Assembly (NCBI GenBank): GCA_018292915.2
Contig: JACVVK020000038.1
Location: forward strand, 780,001 to 844,000
Length of the DNA stretch: 64,000 nucleotides
Direction of reading: 5' to 3'
Origin: Batillaria attramentaria
Taxonomy: Eukaryota > Mollusca > Gastropoda > Batillariidae
This document shows positions 37,201-57,000 of the stretch, in pieces (the first letter of the stretch is position 1; every line of letters starts with the position of its first letter). The notes below the pieces were generated by a model that worked only from the letters and a program-made list of their open reading frames with translations, did not search any database and was not told the origin of the DNA. The position numbers were made by a program, and so were the translations under genes.

Positions 37201-37365
37201 TTGCATGGGGGTGGGTGGGAGTCTCTCCCCACGTAAGGGTGATATCCAAGACGGGGCAACGAGAAAAAAAGGCCAGCACAAATATTTGGCCCCAGTCGGG
37301 ATTCGAACTCACGACCCAAACAGTGAAAGTTGAAAGCTCTACCATTCGGCTATTCCGGCTCCCCG
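37201..37365 (-). mobile_element. SINE-A copy
   Basis: Minus-strand copy with tRNA-like head at about 37330-37365 and shortened 3' end. Only a weak GCATGG repeat is seen at the flanks. Confidence 0.75.
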
Positions 37366-38084
37366 CATGGACTTTAGTGTATCTATGTGAAAGAAAGAGA
37401 CCGCTTGTTAGAAAACGACTTCCACTAACACACTGATTACAACATTGTAAAGGCCTAGCGAGCATGCTCATACGTTTAACTTTAACTGAAATGAATCTAC
37501 GTCAGACCTTTTGAATCGAAGTAGCGCGGGGAGGGAGGAGGCGGGGGTGGGGGGCGCCATCTTTACGAACTCCCAGTGTGACAGGAAATCAGCCCCAACG
37601 TGATCAAACCAGAATTTCACGAGAACTTTTCGTGGCTTTCCGCACAGGGCTCAATTTCCCCTCAGCAAAGATGCGTCCTGTGTAGCGGGTTTTTGAGACG
37701 GGGACGAAATCACCCTGGTCAACAGTGGAGACGGGAAATTACCCGAGATGGTGATTTGACGTCAGCTGTCTCATTTCGTTTGGCCTAATTCCGTCAAATC
37801 CTGAAAATAGGAGACCCATCACTAATTTTCCACGGAAAATCATTTGCACTAAGTGCTAGGGGACTGACAAGTTTTCAAAGTTTGAATTATGGTGAAAATT
37901 GAAAACACAGCTAAAGTTTCAGCTGGAAGTTTTCAAAGTTTTGAGGTATGTTTGTTAACCCTTCCTACACGGACGCTACCAGTCTACGTCTGCACCAGCT
38001 GCCCGGATCTCGTGGTGACATTGCACCAGATGGGCCAAACTTTTTTTTTAAAATTAAAGGAAAGTGTTGCTACTTTTTTTTTTT
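37366..38084. other. No feature recognised
   Basis: Unassigned. Confidence 0.5.
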
Positions 38085-38180
38085 TTAACTACTTTCTTGT
38101 CCCTTACGGGAAATTGGATTGCTTTTCCCTGGGGGAAGCGCGTCGCCGCGGTGCAGCGCCACCCAACCTACCTGACAATG
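38085..38180 (-). repeat. Repeat C copy
   Basis: Reverse orientation; GCGTCGCCGCGGTGCAGCGC on the plus strand. Confidence 0.6.
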
Positions 38181-39474
38181 TTTGCTATGAAAACCTGACA
38201 GCAGACATCTTGGAAAGGGAGGTAAAATGTAAACAAACTGCAATTAAATAAAATCAGAAAATCACACAAAACCCAAATTAGTCCTTACAATAGAGGTGTA
38301 CACGGAAACGGTGCGTGCAATCTCACTTCAACAACAAAACAACAACAACAACAACGACAACGACAACGACAGTAGCAAGACGAGAACAGCAACCATGGAA
38401 GCAACTTGCCCCGCATGACGCTAGCAGGTTTTTTGTTTTTTGTTTTTTAACCTGGGGATTTATGCACGGTCTCTCCTAGGGCTAAGTCCAGGACCGGCGC
38501 AATACTTTAATACTGCCAAGTCTCGTCTCATGTTGAAGGCCCCTGGTGGAATTATCCATTCTGCTCCTGGTACGTGTCCTCAGCCTCGGCGAACGGGGAA
38601 ACCGGGCTCTCACAAGGGTAGATCACTATGACAACGGCTTTGTCCGGTCTACGACACGTGATCTTCTCCTCCTAGAGCTTGAAACAGTGACTGAGTAAAA
38701 CATCGCAGTGACGTCGAAATGTGTTTTGCGTCAGCAGATGTTTCAAATTCAAGAGAAGTGCTGAATCAGCACCCCCTCTCCTAGTTCGGGTAACCCATGA
38801 GTAATCGGGGAAGACACACTGATCCTGGGTTAGGGATCCCAGCGAACAAACTTTTTGGTGGCTACATCTTTTGCGTGGTGGCTAAGCACAGGAAAACGTC
38901 AGGCTAATGTAAGAAAAATGGCAGCGTACATAAGCTGTACGATGATGTTTACTAGCTGAGCTTGATTGAAGTTAGAGTAGGATCCCCTATAGCGCACGGC
39001 GAACCTCACCTCGCAGTGTTGGCGACGGTTGGACATTTTCCACTGAGACACGCACGCACTGTTGCTTGTTTGGGTAAAGTGTACATTTTCATGGAACGTT
39101 ATTCAGCGTCAATTGTGTCCTATCATTATGTAAATATTGGTCCAGCCACCACAGAGATATTAATGTGTTGATTTTTTTTCTTTTTCATATGGTTGGATCC
39201 ATGACCCTCGATTACAAGAGAGGGACTTCATCACTACCCCTCCCCGCCCTTTACCCCCCGCCCCCCTCCACTCTCAACTGCCCGAAAGATGAATTGAAAT
39301 CGGAAAACTCTCTGCCGTCAGCGGAGACTTCAAACGTGTTGTGCCAGTCGGGTGTTTAATGTATAGACCGGACAGGACACTTGGCCGCGTGGACTGGAAT
39401 CAAAACCACCCAGACGACAGGCCTCATTTACTTTCATCTTTAGAAAGGGCAGGATGTCACAGACAGACAGACAG

Positions 39475-39475
<1 letters not shown>
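38181..39475. other. No feature recognised
   Basis: (CAA)n and (CGACAA)n at 38330-38372. The longest featureless stretch in the window. Confidence 0.5.

Positions 39476-39508
<33 letters not shown>
39476..39508. repeat. (CA)n
   Basis: Short, after (ACAG)n. Confidence 0.9.
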
Positions 39509-39510
<2 letters not shown>

Positions 39511-40044
39511 CGCCAACCATCCACCATGAAATGCAGTTAATCGGTGGAGAAACAGCCCCCATCAAACCAACATCAGTCGCCACTCTTCACTCCATCATTG
39601 CTCGCCAGACTTTGTCCCTCCACAAAATGGCGCGACTTAGTGACACTTTGTTGGGCAATTTCAGCATCAAACGCCACCTCAGCTGGGACGGAAAGAAGGG
39701 AGAAAATTGTCCTGATACGTCGTCAAAAGCTGTAGGCTCTCATTGACCCGATAGCATCCCCCAGGCGACTATGACTACAGACGTGTCAGATCGGTTTATG
39801 GTTGATTGCACGTGGGGCTTAGTAGTCATGATGGCGGCTTTTTTTTTCTTCGCTGCCGTTATTGCGGTTCAACAGTTCCGAAAAAACAAAACAAAACTTA
39901 TTCTCCTCAGGTTAAAGGTCTGCAATCTCATGGAAAAAACACAAAAACCCCAAAACCTAACAACCACCAAATCAACCCAACAACCTATCCAACGATGCAC
40001 AGTCATCTCTGTCACAGTTACAGAGTTTTCAGCATCCCAGAAAC
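39509..40044. other. No feature recognised
   Basis: Overlapping short frames without similarity. Confidence 0.5.
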
Positions 40045-40150
40045 CTCTTCTGGCTCAAGTCCATAAATTGAAACTGAAATAACTTTATTTAAAAACGGTG
40101 GAAGTTTTGGTCTTGCAACCAGTTTTCAAACTTGCCGTTTTCAAGAACAA
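40045..40150 (-). repeat. Tail family T copy
   Basis: Reverse: AACTTTATTTAAAAACGGTG and TTCAAACTTGCCGTTTTC on the plus strand. Confidence 0.5.
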
Positions 40151-41324
40151 ACAAATAAACAAAAAAGCCAACGATCGAACATACTTAAACCTGGAACGTG
40201 AAACTTCACACACACACACACACACACCGAGGAGCCTGATTTCACAGCCCAATTTGTGTTTGACAGGGAGAAAGATCGCACTGACTAGTCTTCTCGTGCA
40301 CAAGACCCACTGGACGCTGTAGCGATGTGTCTCGCTTGCTGACCAAAAGCACAACGAAGTCACGCTCTGATTTTGTAAGGATCTCCAAAGCGCTCAGATC
40401 TCGGCAACTGTGACAGCGTTGCCTACAGTATGTATAGTCGCAGTTAAAAAAAAACAAAAAACAAAAGGCAAAACAAAACACTGTCACTGTGTGCGGCTTT
40501 TTGTTGATACCGCAGACCTTTAAACCGTGCGTTTGAGGCACGGGCTTGCACACGTCTTCATGGTATGGGAGTGTGTTGGTGACAAATCATATTCTGGTTG
40601 ACGAACCGCCCGCTTCTTTCACAAGGACCAACTTAAATCCAGTGAGTGCCTTCACCATAGTCCGTATCCTGCAAGCTCTATAGACGAGAGTTTGTAGCAG
40701 AGTATTGGGAAAACACGGTTGGAAATCTTCTGTCTGTGGCGCATCCAAGTTCGTGCAGCAGGGAGCAACAAAGCTAAACTGTAACGAAGAAGAACCTGAA
40801 AAGGAATACATCTTACTGTTTACGCGCGGATAGTCGAGTGCTGCAAGTGTTGATTTATGATCTTGATCTTAAAATTTTGTACCAGCCGCCATCAGTAATG
40901 CATAGGAAAATGACAGGGCGCGTGACCGAAAACATATTATGTACTACAGACTGACGACTGAAAGACAGGTCTATGCAAAGTGGGCAAAAGCAAAGCAGAC
41001 CACGAACATTTGTAATGGTGTTGGAAATTGAAAGCTGCATTGGAAGATGGGACTAAAAAGCCGAAGTCTTTGGCAGTCTGAGATCCACAGATCCCAGCAC
41101 GAAAAAAGGATAGGCAGTTGGGCCAGTTATCCGCTTTTTCGTTTCTGTGTGTGTGTGTGCGTGCGTGTGTGTGTGTGTTCTTTCCTGCAGTCTTTATATG
41201 AGACAGGCGATAAACCCGACACCATGGAGATAAAAAAAACAACAAAAAAAACAGAAAACAACACACCAAAAAAACCCAACAAAAAACACACTTTTCACAC
41301 TGCACTCTGTTCAACTTTTTTATT
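40151..41324. other. No gene recognised downstream of NDUFV2
   Basis: Short CA (40208-40228) and GT (41148-41178) runs only. Part may be NDUFV2 3' flank. Confidence 0.5.
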
Positions 41325-41330
41325 TTTATT
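41325..41330 (-). promoter_or_regulatory. Candidate polyadenylation signal of NDUFV2
   Basis: AATAAA on the minus strand, about 117 nt past the NDUFV2 stop codon, inside an A/T-rich stretch with a second overlapping AATAAA just downstream. Position and sequence fit a normal animal poly(A) signal; no transcript evidence is available. Confidence 0.55.
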
Positions 41331-41446
41331 GTATGTACAACTAGCAACTTAAAACAAGTCCTTCAGGTTGAAATACCTATACGACACTACACAGCACAGA
41401 CGGAGCAGCATATGATCTGTTCTGATGAAGCATCACAGTTCTTGAA

Positions 41447-48741
<7,295 letters not shown>

Positions 48742-49132
48742 TTTGCTGCTAGTTGTCAATGTTGTTCAGACGACCTTTTGCATAAGATACGGGTTCTTTC
48801 AACACCGCAGTGTGAGTGGCCTCCCTTACAACTGAAGCCTGGGAGCACATCACAGTCTTACCAAACTACTCATAATTATCATGGCGGTGTGCATTCGTGT
48901 GGGCATACACAAACCTTCCTCAGCCCCTAAGCTGCCTAAGCTTCACTGATGATATAAGAATGACAGCTTGGGGGTATCTCGCTTTTTTCAGATGTACACG
49001 GCGTACACGCCGTCAGCCGGTATAACTATCAGCTCAGTCAGTCAGTGAAAGAAGCCGTTTTCACTGACCGAGTCCGCCGTCAGGGTCAGTCATCTGTAAG
49101 GTGTTCAAGCCGTGTTTCGTTTTCTGGGCCTA
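48742..49132. other. NDUFV2 5' flank (putative promoter region)
   Basis: Sequence upstream of the NDUFV2 ATG. No TATA box; start site not placeable. 49000-49080 has a short inverted GTCAGTGAAA / TTTTCACTGAC. Confidence 0.4.
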
Positions 49133-49685
<553 letters not shown>

Positions 49686-50140
49686 ACTATGATTTAAAAA
49701 AAAACAAAAAAAAAACCGGGAAGGCGGTGGGGGGGGGGGGGGGGGGAGGACTAGTGACTCAGCTAGGTCCACTGATTTTGAGTCCGTGATGCCGTCGGAC
49801 GGTCCGCCGTGTAAGAACTCAGTGAGTACTTAAAGTTGCCGCGGCCGGGCCGGCACTACTAAAACTGACTGTCTGAGATTCTCCGTCCGAGTCAGTGCCG
49901 GGATAAGCCACTTAAACGTTGTTGAACTATACCATTGCTCAGGCTCGAAAAGGGCAGACATACAATTTAAGGACTGAAATGTTCATTATGATCGCTCTGT
50001 TGTCACTCACAATGATTCCGACCGTGCGCATCAGTGCCGTGACAACACTGACACAGATTATGCTGCCGGCTTTAGTGCACTAGCCGCTTGCCCGATTACG
50101 ACTGGTTGCAGCCACAAACTGCATAATCTGTATTAATTTT
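49686..50140. other. No gene; poly-G
   Basis: Poly-G at 49730-49747; otherwise unassigned. Confidence 0.5.
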
Positions 50141-50340
50141 GTATCTGGACTGGGGGAGCCGGGGTGGCCGAATGGTAGAGCGTTGGACTTCTCAGTGATG
50201 CTCGGGTCGTGAGTTCGTATCCCGGCTGGGGCCAAATATTTCTGCTGGCTTTTTCATCGTTGCCCCGTCTTTGATATCACCCGTATGTGGTGGAAAAGGA
50301 TGTTAAACCCCCAAACACCCACCCACCCGTATCTGGACTG
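50141..50340 (+). mobile_element. SINE-A copy, intact target duplication
   Basis: Body at about 50153-50330. Perfect flanks GTATCTGGACTG at 50141-50152 and 50329-50340. Confidence 0.85.
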
Positions 50341-50517
50341 ACTGGATTTTAACAAAGTGCGCCTCTTTAAGTGACAACAGGGATAAGACAGTGGTAAGTT
50401 TCAGTGAGTGGACACTAAACTTGAGCTAGATGTTGTTAACGTCAGTCAGACGGAAACTTAAACTCATTTTCCCAGGCGAAACCAATGAACAATGGACAAT
50501 GTCACGGAAACTACAGT

Positions 50518-50550
<33 letters not shown>

Positions 50551-51049
50551 GGGGGGCTTTTCTACTGAGCAGCAAAGGCGCGGAGTGGCCAGCCGCCACC
50601 AAAAAAATGGAACTTCAGCTCGAACTGAATAAGATACGTTTGGCTTCAGTTCTCAATGTTCGCGACTGTGACAACTTTGAACTTGAAAGTGTTACAGATC
50701 ACGGTCGGAGGAGGACATCAAGTTCGCAACGAGCGGCGATGTCATCTACACTCATCATAGTGACCACTGTGATTGATGTCAGCAACATGTACCCGGGAGC
50801 GACATCAGTCGTAAAATAAAACGTCTAAAATACAAATACATATTGGTCGTGCAGCCGCCACGCTGGAAGAAGTTCTGTTTCGCCATGGGGAACACGATTT
50901 CACGTCTCTTTGTGTCTGTACTGCCTACTGTGACTGGTTGTGAGTAATACGTGTTCGAACACATACTGACAATTCCATAACTGAGGCATTCTTTGTATGA
51001 AAGCTTCTAAACTCAGTCGTGTACCCACTGGAGCTAACTGTGTTCCTGG
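50341..51049. other. No gene; poly-G
   Basis: Poly-G 50530-50557. The frame at 50607-50819 (70 codons from ATG) has no recognisable similarity and no evident donor to exon A. Confidence 0.45.
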
Positions 51050-51089
51050 AGCCGCGAATTAGCCTTTGTTGCTTGCGCGGCGTTAAGCC

Positions 51090-51167
<78 letters not shown>

Positions 51168-51168
51168 G
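51050..51168 (+). repeat. Retroposon tail GCGGCGTTAAGCCC plus (TAAC)n
   Basis: About 19 TAAC units after a GGCGTTAAGCCC motif that commonly ends invertebrate SINEs (recalled). No head is visible upstream. Confidence 0.6.
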
Positions 51169-51194
51169 TGTTCCTGTGTTCATCTCCAAACTGT

Positions 51195-51563
51195 TATACT
51201 GACGGAATAAAGTAATCTACCATCATTTAATTCAAAATACCTTAAACTGATAAAAGTGAAGTTCTGAAGTAAATATAAAGTGCATTCCATTGTAAACATA
51301 GTGAAAAAAACACCACAGAATTGTCTCAGTTTCTTGGTTTACTCACAGTTTGACTGCATAGGCACATGGTGTGGTTTTGGAGTTTTGCATGTTTGCAGTC
51401 ATATCGTTAGTGAACCAAAACACCGAGAATATTCAGGTTTTTGAACTATGTTCACAATGTAATACACTTCATTTTTGCTTCAGAAAGTATTTCCCTAACT
51501 TTTCTCAATTTTGAGATATTTTGAATTAAATGATGGCAGAGTTTACTTTATTCCGTGAGTATA
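51195..51563. mobile_element. Tc1/mariner-like miniature element with ~45-bp inverted ends
   Basis: Starts TATACTGACGGAATAAAGTA; the reverse of the right end is TATACTCACGGAATAAAGTA. The match continues through CCATCATTTAATTCAAAATA on both arms, about 45 bp in total with few mismatches. TA at each boundary suits a Tc1/mariner target duplication. Interior A/T-rich, no frame. Confidence 0.75.
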
Positions 51564-52104
51564 GATTGTAGTCCTGTTGGTGGTAGCCGGTGTAACACGA
51601 CACAATCACTCCCCCGATATATTCACCCCGGAGTAAAAATCATAAAATGTACTCCTCCACACACAACATATTTTTTCCTCGATAGAATCATTCCACTGTT
51701 GAAAGAGACGAAATCAGAAGCATGTGTGTCGTATCGACGTGTGGTACAGATATGGAAGCGTCCGGCCAAAGAAAGTCATACAACATTATCTCAGGTTCTG
51801 CTCCCCCCTATCTGTCCGCTCTCATTCAGCTCTACACACCATCCCGCAACCTCCGTTCTTCCTCTGACACCCGTCTTCTCCGTATTCCCATCCGTCGAAA
51901 AAAGTTTCAGGGCCAGCGTGCGTTTTCATACATTGGTCCTGTAGTTTGGAACGGCCTCCCCTCTCACATCCGCCATGCTCAGTCGCTAGCAGTCTTTAAA
52001 TCTCAACTTAAAACACATCTTTTCTCTATGCAGTAGAACCAACCCCCCCCATGCCCCTCCCCTCCCCGCTCTCTATCTCTGCATGCCACCTGAAAAAAAA
52101 AAAT

Positions 52105-52163
<59 letters not shown>

Positions 52164-52166
52164 TGC

Positions 52167-52253
<87 letters not shown>

Positions 52254-52360
52254 GTAGGTTATATACGCTGTGTTTATGTGTTATGTTTATGTACGCGCCC
52301 TGAGCTCTTCCGAGATGGGGCGCCACAAATACCCTGTATTATTATTATTATTATTATATT
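51564..52360 (+). mobile_element. 3' end of a CR1/L2-type LINE: reverse transcriptase C-terminus, (GT)n and (ATT)n tail
   Basis: A frame ending at 52036 carries the conserved C-terminal block of CR1/L2-type reverse transcriptases (SGSAPPYLSALIQLYTPSRN, DTRLLRIP, FSYIGPVVWNGLP, VFKSQLKTHLF). Upstream reading is in another frame, so the copy is frameshifted. The 3' UTR contains a long (GT)n at 52107-52252, then the family tail CGCCCTGAGCTC near 52295 and (ATT)n at about 52337-52357. The 5' boundary is uncertain; a miniature element ends at 51563. Confidence 0.75.
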
Positions 52361-53164
52361 TCTCTACTATTAGAAACCGCAAAGAGATGAAAACGATCGT
52401 AATGACCAAAAGGAACGTCTATGCATTTGACAAAACGCCTTAGAGCTATGTAAGCGGCAGTTTTTCCCTTCAAAACTCATTACGAACATGGAGACTTTAG
52501 GGGTTCATGCCGCATGTGGGTAATACTGTACTTTCCGGTGCAGTAACGGCCCCAAGTAATACCCCTCCCCCTCCCCCCTTCCTCCTTCAACAATATCACA
52601 CTTTGACGGAAATAATCCCCCCACCATCCCGTCCCACCCCCACCCCTCACACCCCCAGCGGCGTCCAATGATTGTAATCAGAGGGTCTAATTATTTGACC
52701 CCCGGCTCTGAAACTGTTGGACTTCCCGTTTTACTTGACATACTTCACATTACTTATAACTCTTTTGACTTTCCTGTAACTTGTACACTGAGGACACATC
52801 GTGGCCTGGGCGTAACGATACTATATCAGAATATGACTAGTTCCGGAATAATAAAAAATAATGATAATAAAAAATGATATACAGAACTATATTTCGCGAA
52901 CAACGGCTTTGTGTTTTTTTCTTCTTCTTTTTTTTTGAGGTGCGGGTGGGGGGCTAATTTGAAAGCTTGCTGTCCTCAGTGCTCCACATTGCCATTTTTA
53001 TTGTTGTTGTTGTTGCTTTTTTGGTTGTTTGTTTTTTTCTGACATATTACTTTGTAATTTGTCTCCATGGCCTCTGGCGGTGGCATTACTCCAGTTTGTA
53101 TTTCAAGCTAGTCTAGTTATGCGGGTAATGCATGCACAATGTCTTCGTCCTGGTCTTTGTAGCG

Positions 53165-53165
<1 letters not shown>
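52361..53165. other. No gene; likely 5' side of CC-TIR
   Basis: Missing 5' exon(s) of the CC-TIR gene may lie here or further upstream; none could be identified. Confidence 0.4.

Positions 53166-53232
<67 letters not shown>
53166..53232. repeat. (AT)n upstream of CC-TIR exon A
   Basis: About 33 AT units ending ~85 bp before the exon A acceptor. Confidence 0.95.
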
Positions 53233-53234
<2 letters not shown>

Positions 53235-53317
53235 CAAAAGCAGAATTGTTTTTAAAAAGCTACCTATTAGAATATTGCTAGCAAAAACCTTAACCTCGAA
53301 CCATTTCCAGTGTGCAG

Positions 53318-53961
53318 CTAAGAACACTGATTCCGCCAAGACCCTTTTGGACAGTGCGCATCCCGGCAGACACTGTAAACGTCCAGACAGTTTCGAAGAA
53401 CGAATCCAACGCTGAGAAGACAGGAGCAGCATTTGAAGTGGAACACAAAGATCAGACAGACTCTTCAACATATGACCAGAATCTAAAACATGGTTTGCAT
53501 GAAACCCAAAAGGAACTTCAAGATCAACCTGCTGATGAATACAAACGGGAAGACAACGACGCACGGCCTACCGTGCACGAAATCCATGCAGAACAGGTGG
53601 AAAACCTGCGGGTGCTGCAGGTAAAGGTGCTGATAAAAGGCAAAGAGGAGACAAATGATGGTAAGAAATGTTACAGTGTTTTATGTTTATTTATCACGGC
53701 GTAGTGTTTGAATAGTTACGCTTGAGATTGCACAGTAATAAAATTATACGCTTGAATCGGTCTTAATGATCGGGAGACCTCTAAACAGTCTTGTTAATTA
53801 AGTCTTATTCACACAAGAACAAGAACAAGAACCTTTATTTTACAACGGTAGAAGTTACAGGCATATTCATACCAATTTTAAAACTTGCCGTTGCTACACT
53901 ACACTAGGTAATACTACTGTAAAATTAAAAAAAACAAAACAAACAAACTAAGCAAGGACAG

Positions 53962-54048
<87 letters not shown>

Positions 54049-57000
54049 CATACCCCATCACCCATACACCCATCACGCATGAATTATTCGCACGCACCTA
54101 TGCAGAACATAATCGTATATGTGAAAAATTCTATAGAAGTGGGCAAATATGACGATGAGTAATTTGTACACATATCATACACAGATAAGAGAACGTTATT
54201 CATATTGCTGAAAGGTGAATGTGATTTTATGTGCTAAGTATTGGTTTCCTATATTTATAGTACTGATGCATTGTGTCCTTCCTAATTTACTGGTGTCATT
54301 TTAGTTTGTTCGTCTTACATTGTAAAACTTTGTACGTACTCGTTACCTGTTATTTAATTTATTCCCCACCCCCCACCCCCTCTCCCTCCCTCTCTCCGAG
54401 GACAAATTTGTCCATAAAAGGACACAGTAAAGTTGTTTGAACTTGAACTTGATACGCGTCCTACTATTCTTCTATCACCTGCATTTATTTGCTCTTTTAG
54501 GTTCTTCCAGGACAATTCCTGCAGAAGAAACGTGTCCAGAAACTGCTAGTTGCGACCCAGCGACTGACACGTCGCCGACTTGTACCACCATCAACATCGA
54601 CCGGTGCGAGTTTCTCGAGGCCCACTGCTCAACAGTCCACGTGGATGTGGCAGAGGCTGAAATACAGCACATTACCGACGAACGAATCGCGGATGCGGGT
54701 AATGTGTAGAATGTTTTAATGTTTTTGTTTAATGCCCGTGAAGTACTGTTGCTTTTCGTTTGTCACAAGTTCAAATTATAATTAATAGTAAATTTGCAGC
54801 CATTTTTTTTTGTCCCAGACTAAGGTTTCTTATATGTGATACTGGGATTCCTATCATCGCTAGATAAAAGTACACACCACACATAGAATTAATGTCAGTG
54901 TACATGTTGAAAATTGCATTTCAAATGGGGGAATCCCGGTTGGTCGAATGGTAGAGCGTTGGACTTCTAATGCTCGGGTCGTGAGTTCGATCCCGGTTGG
55001 GGCCAAATATTTGTGCTGGCTTTTTCATCGTTGCCCCGTCTTTGATATCACCCTATGTGGTGGAGAAGGACGTTAAACCCCCAAACACCCACCCCGGCCC
55101 CATTTCAAATGGCTGCAGAAAAGAAAACATCGTGTAAGAGGAAAAAAGGAAGAGAAAATTGGTGGTGCTGTACTAATGGCGACCCCCCCCCCCCCCTCCC
55201 GCACACGGAATCTGGAGCAGCCGGAATTATCCCAGTATTTCCATAATGTAGCTTAACCTTACAATGTTTTTCAGTGGGCAACGTCGTCTTCACAAAAGTA
55301 ACCTGGATCGAGAGAAAGGTCAAGAAACTCGAAGAAAAGCTAGTGAGGGCAAAAAGAAGAGGCGTGAAAAGAGCAAAGGAATTGTCAGAAATGTATATAC
55401 AGGAGATGAGCAATCTCCAAGAAGAACTTGAAAACACGCAAAAGCGGGGACAGGAGGAACTTGAAGAAGAGGCTGCACGATACACTGAGGTTGTCGCACA
55501 GCTCGCTGAGGCATCCAGAAGACAAGACGAAGGCGCCTTAGAAAGGAAAGGGCTCTGTGAACAGCTGAAGAAGGAAAAAACACTGTCAGAAAAGAAAATC
55601 GCGCGTTTAAGCTATGAACTAGATGATGAACAAAAGAGAGGCGAGGGGAAGCTTGCAGATCTGGTTCAGGCGTATGAACGAGAGAAGAAGGAGGAAGAAG
55701 ACAAGGTGATGACTTTTGTACTTCGACTGGAAGAAAGGGACCGGCAGGTTCTGAATGACGTATCCGCTCACATTGACGAGCACAGATTGCGGGAAGTCGT
55801 TTTGAAGCTCTTTCAGGATTTCAACATTCGTCTGCTCGGTGTTGACTGTGGGCTGAATTTCCTGATGGATGCCCCGGTGGCGCGGTGGATGTCGGTAATA
55901 GAAAGGCAACTGGAAATCCGGGATACCTTGGAAAGGTTGCTTCCACAACACCTAAGGGAGGAAGTGACGTGGTCGGAGATGATACATTGTGGTCCAGAAG
56001 CTGACGATGTTGATGTGCAGCTGGGGCAGCCATTGCCCGTGCAGGTCACACTGGATGGTCAGGTAAACAAAAAACAAACAAACAAACAAACAAACAAAAA
56101 ACAAACAAACAAACAAACAAACAAACAAACCTTTAGAATTCACACAAGTAAAAACTGATTCAGGTCAATGGCGTTTTATTTTTGACTTTCAAGATGCCTT
56201 CTTTCTGTAACTTGGTTTTACTGGATTCAGCTTTGCTGTTGTTTGAAGCGTAAATAATGAAAAAAATGAAAGCATGTTTACAATTCCCTGTCTTAGGAAT
56301 CCACGTCAGATGAAGAGCTGGAGCTCAGTACTCCATCTTCGTCTTTACACCAAACACTTCCGGGAACCTTTGGCGGATCAGCAGGCAGTGAACTGTCAAC
56401 AGAAAGTTGTGTGGCAGAGTCAGCTGCCAACGTTGAAGCCAAATTACAGTCTTCTACTCAAGCACAGCAATTTGACCCAGTTTGTGGGGCCGTTGCATCG
56501 TCTGACGGACTTGTATCAGAGGACTTCGGAGAGGACGCTGTTGAATCATCTGGACGTCATCACGAGCCTTACGACGTGGATCCCATCCATTCGGTAAGTC
56601 TCTTTCTCTCCCTTGAAGTGTTTGTATTCATAAGTGAGTTTTAAGTTAACGCCGTGAAAGCATAATATTTTACTAAAATTACAACGTGACATTTTGAACA
56701 AAATTGTTGTGTTATATTAAACCAACATTTACCGACACTGAAAACATGATACTGAAAAAAAAAAAAAATACTGATACCTGAAGCACTTGATATGATCAAG
56801 ACCGCTGCAGTCACAGTCGTATTTCACCAGGGAGAAGGAGATCGTTACCAATACGACATCTTCGTGGCCTTCGCCTCTGCTGATTTAGACTGGGTGCGTG
56901 GGTATCTAATGCCGCAGCTAGAAGGACGACAAGACCTGCGACTGTGTATCCATGAGCGTGACTTTACACCGGGCGTTGCTATTGTGAAAAGTGTTATAGA

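Noticed and set aside
50607..50819. 70-codon frame as first exon of the CC-TIR gene
   Set aside because: It has its own stop and no clear donor in phase 0 or 2; similarity not recognised.
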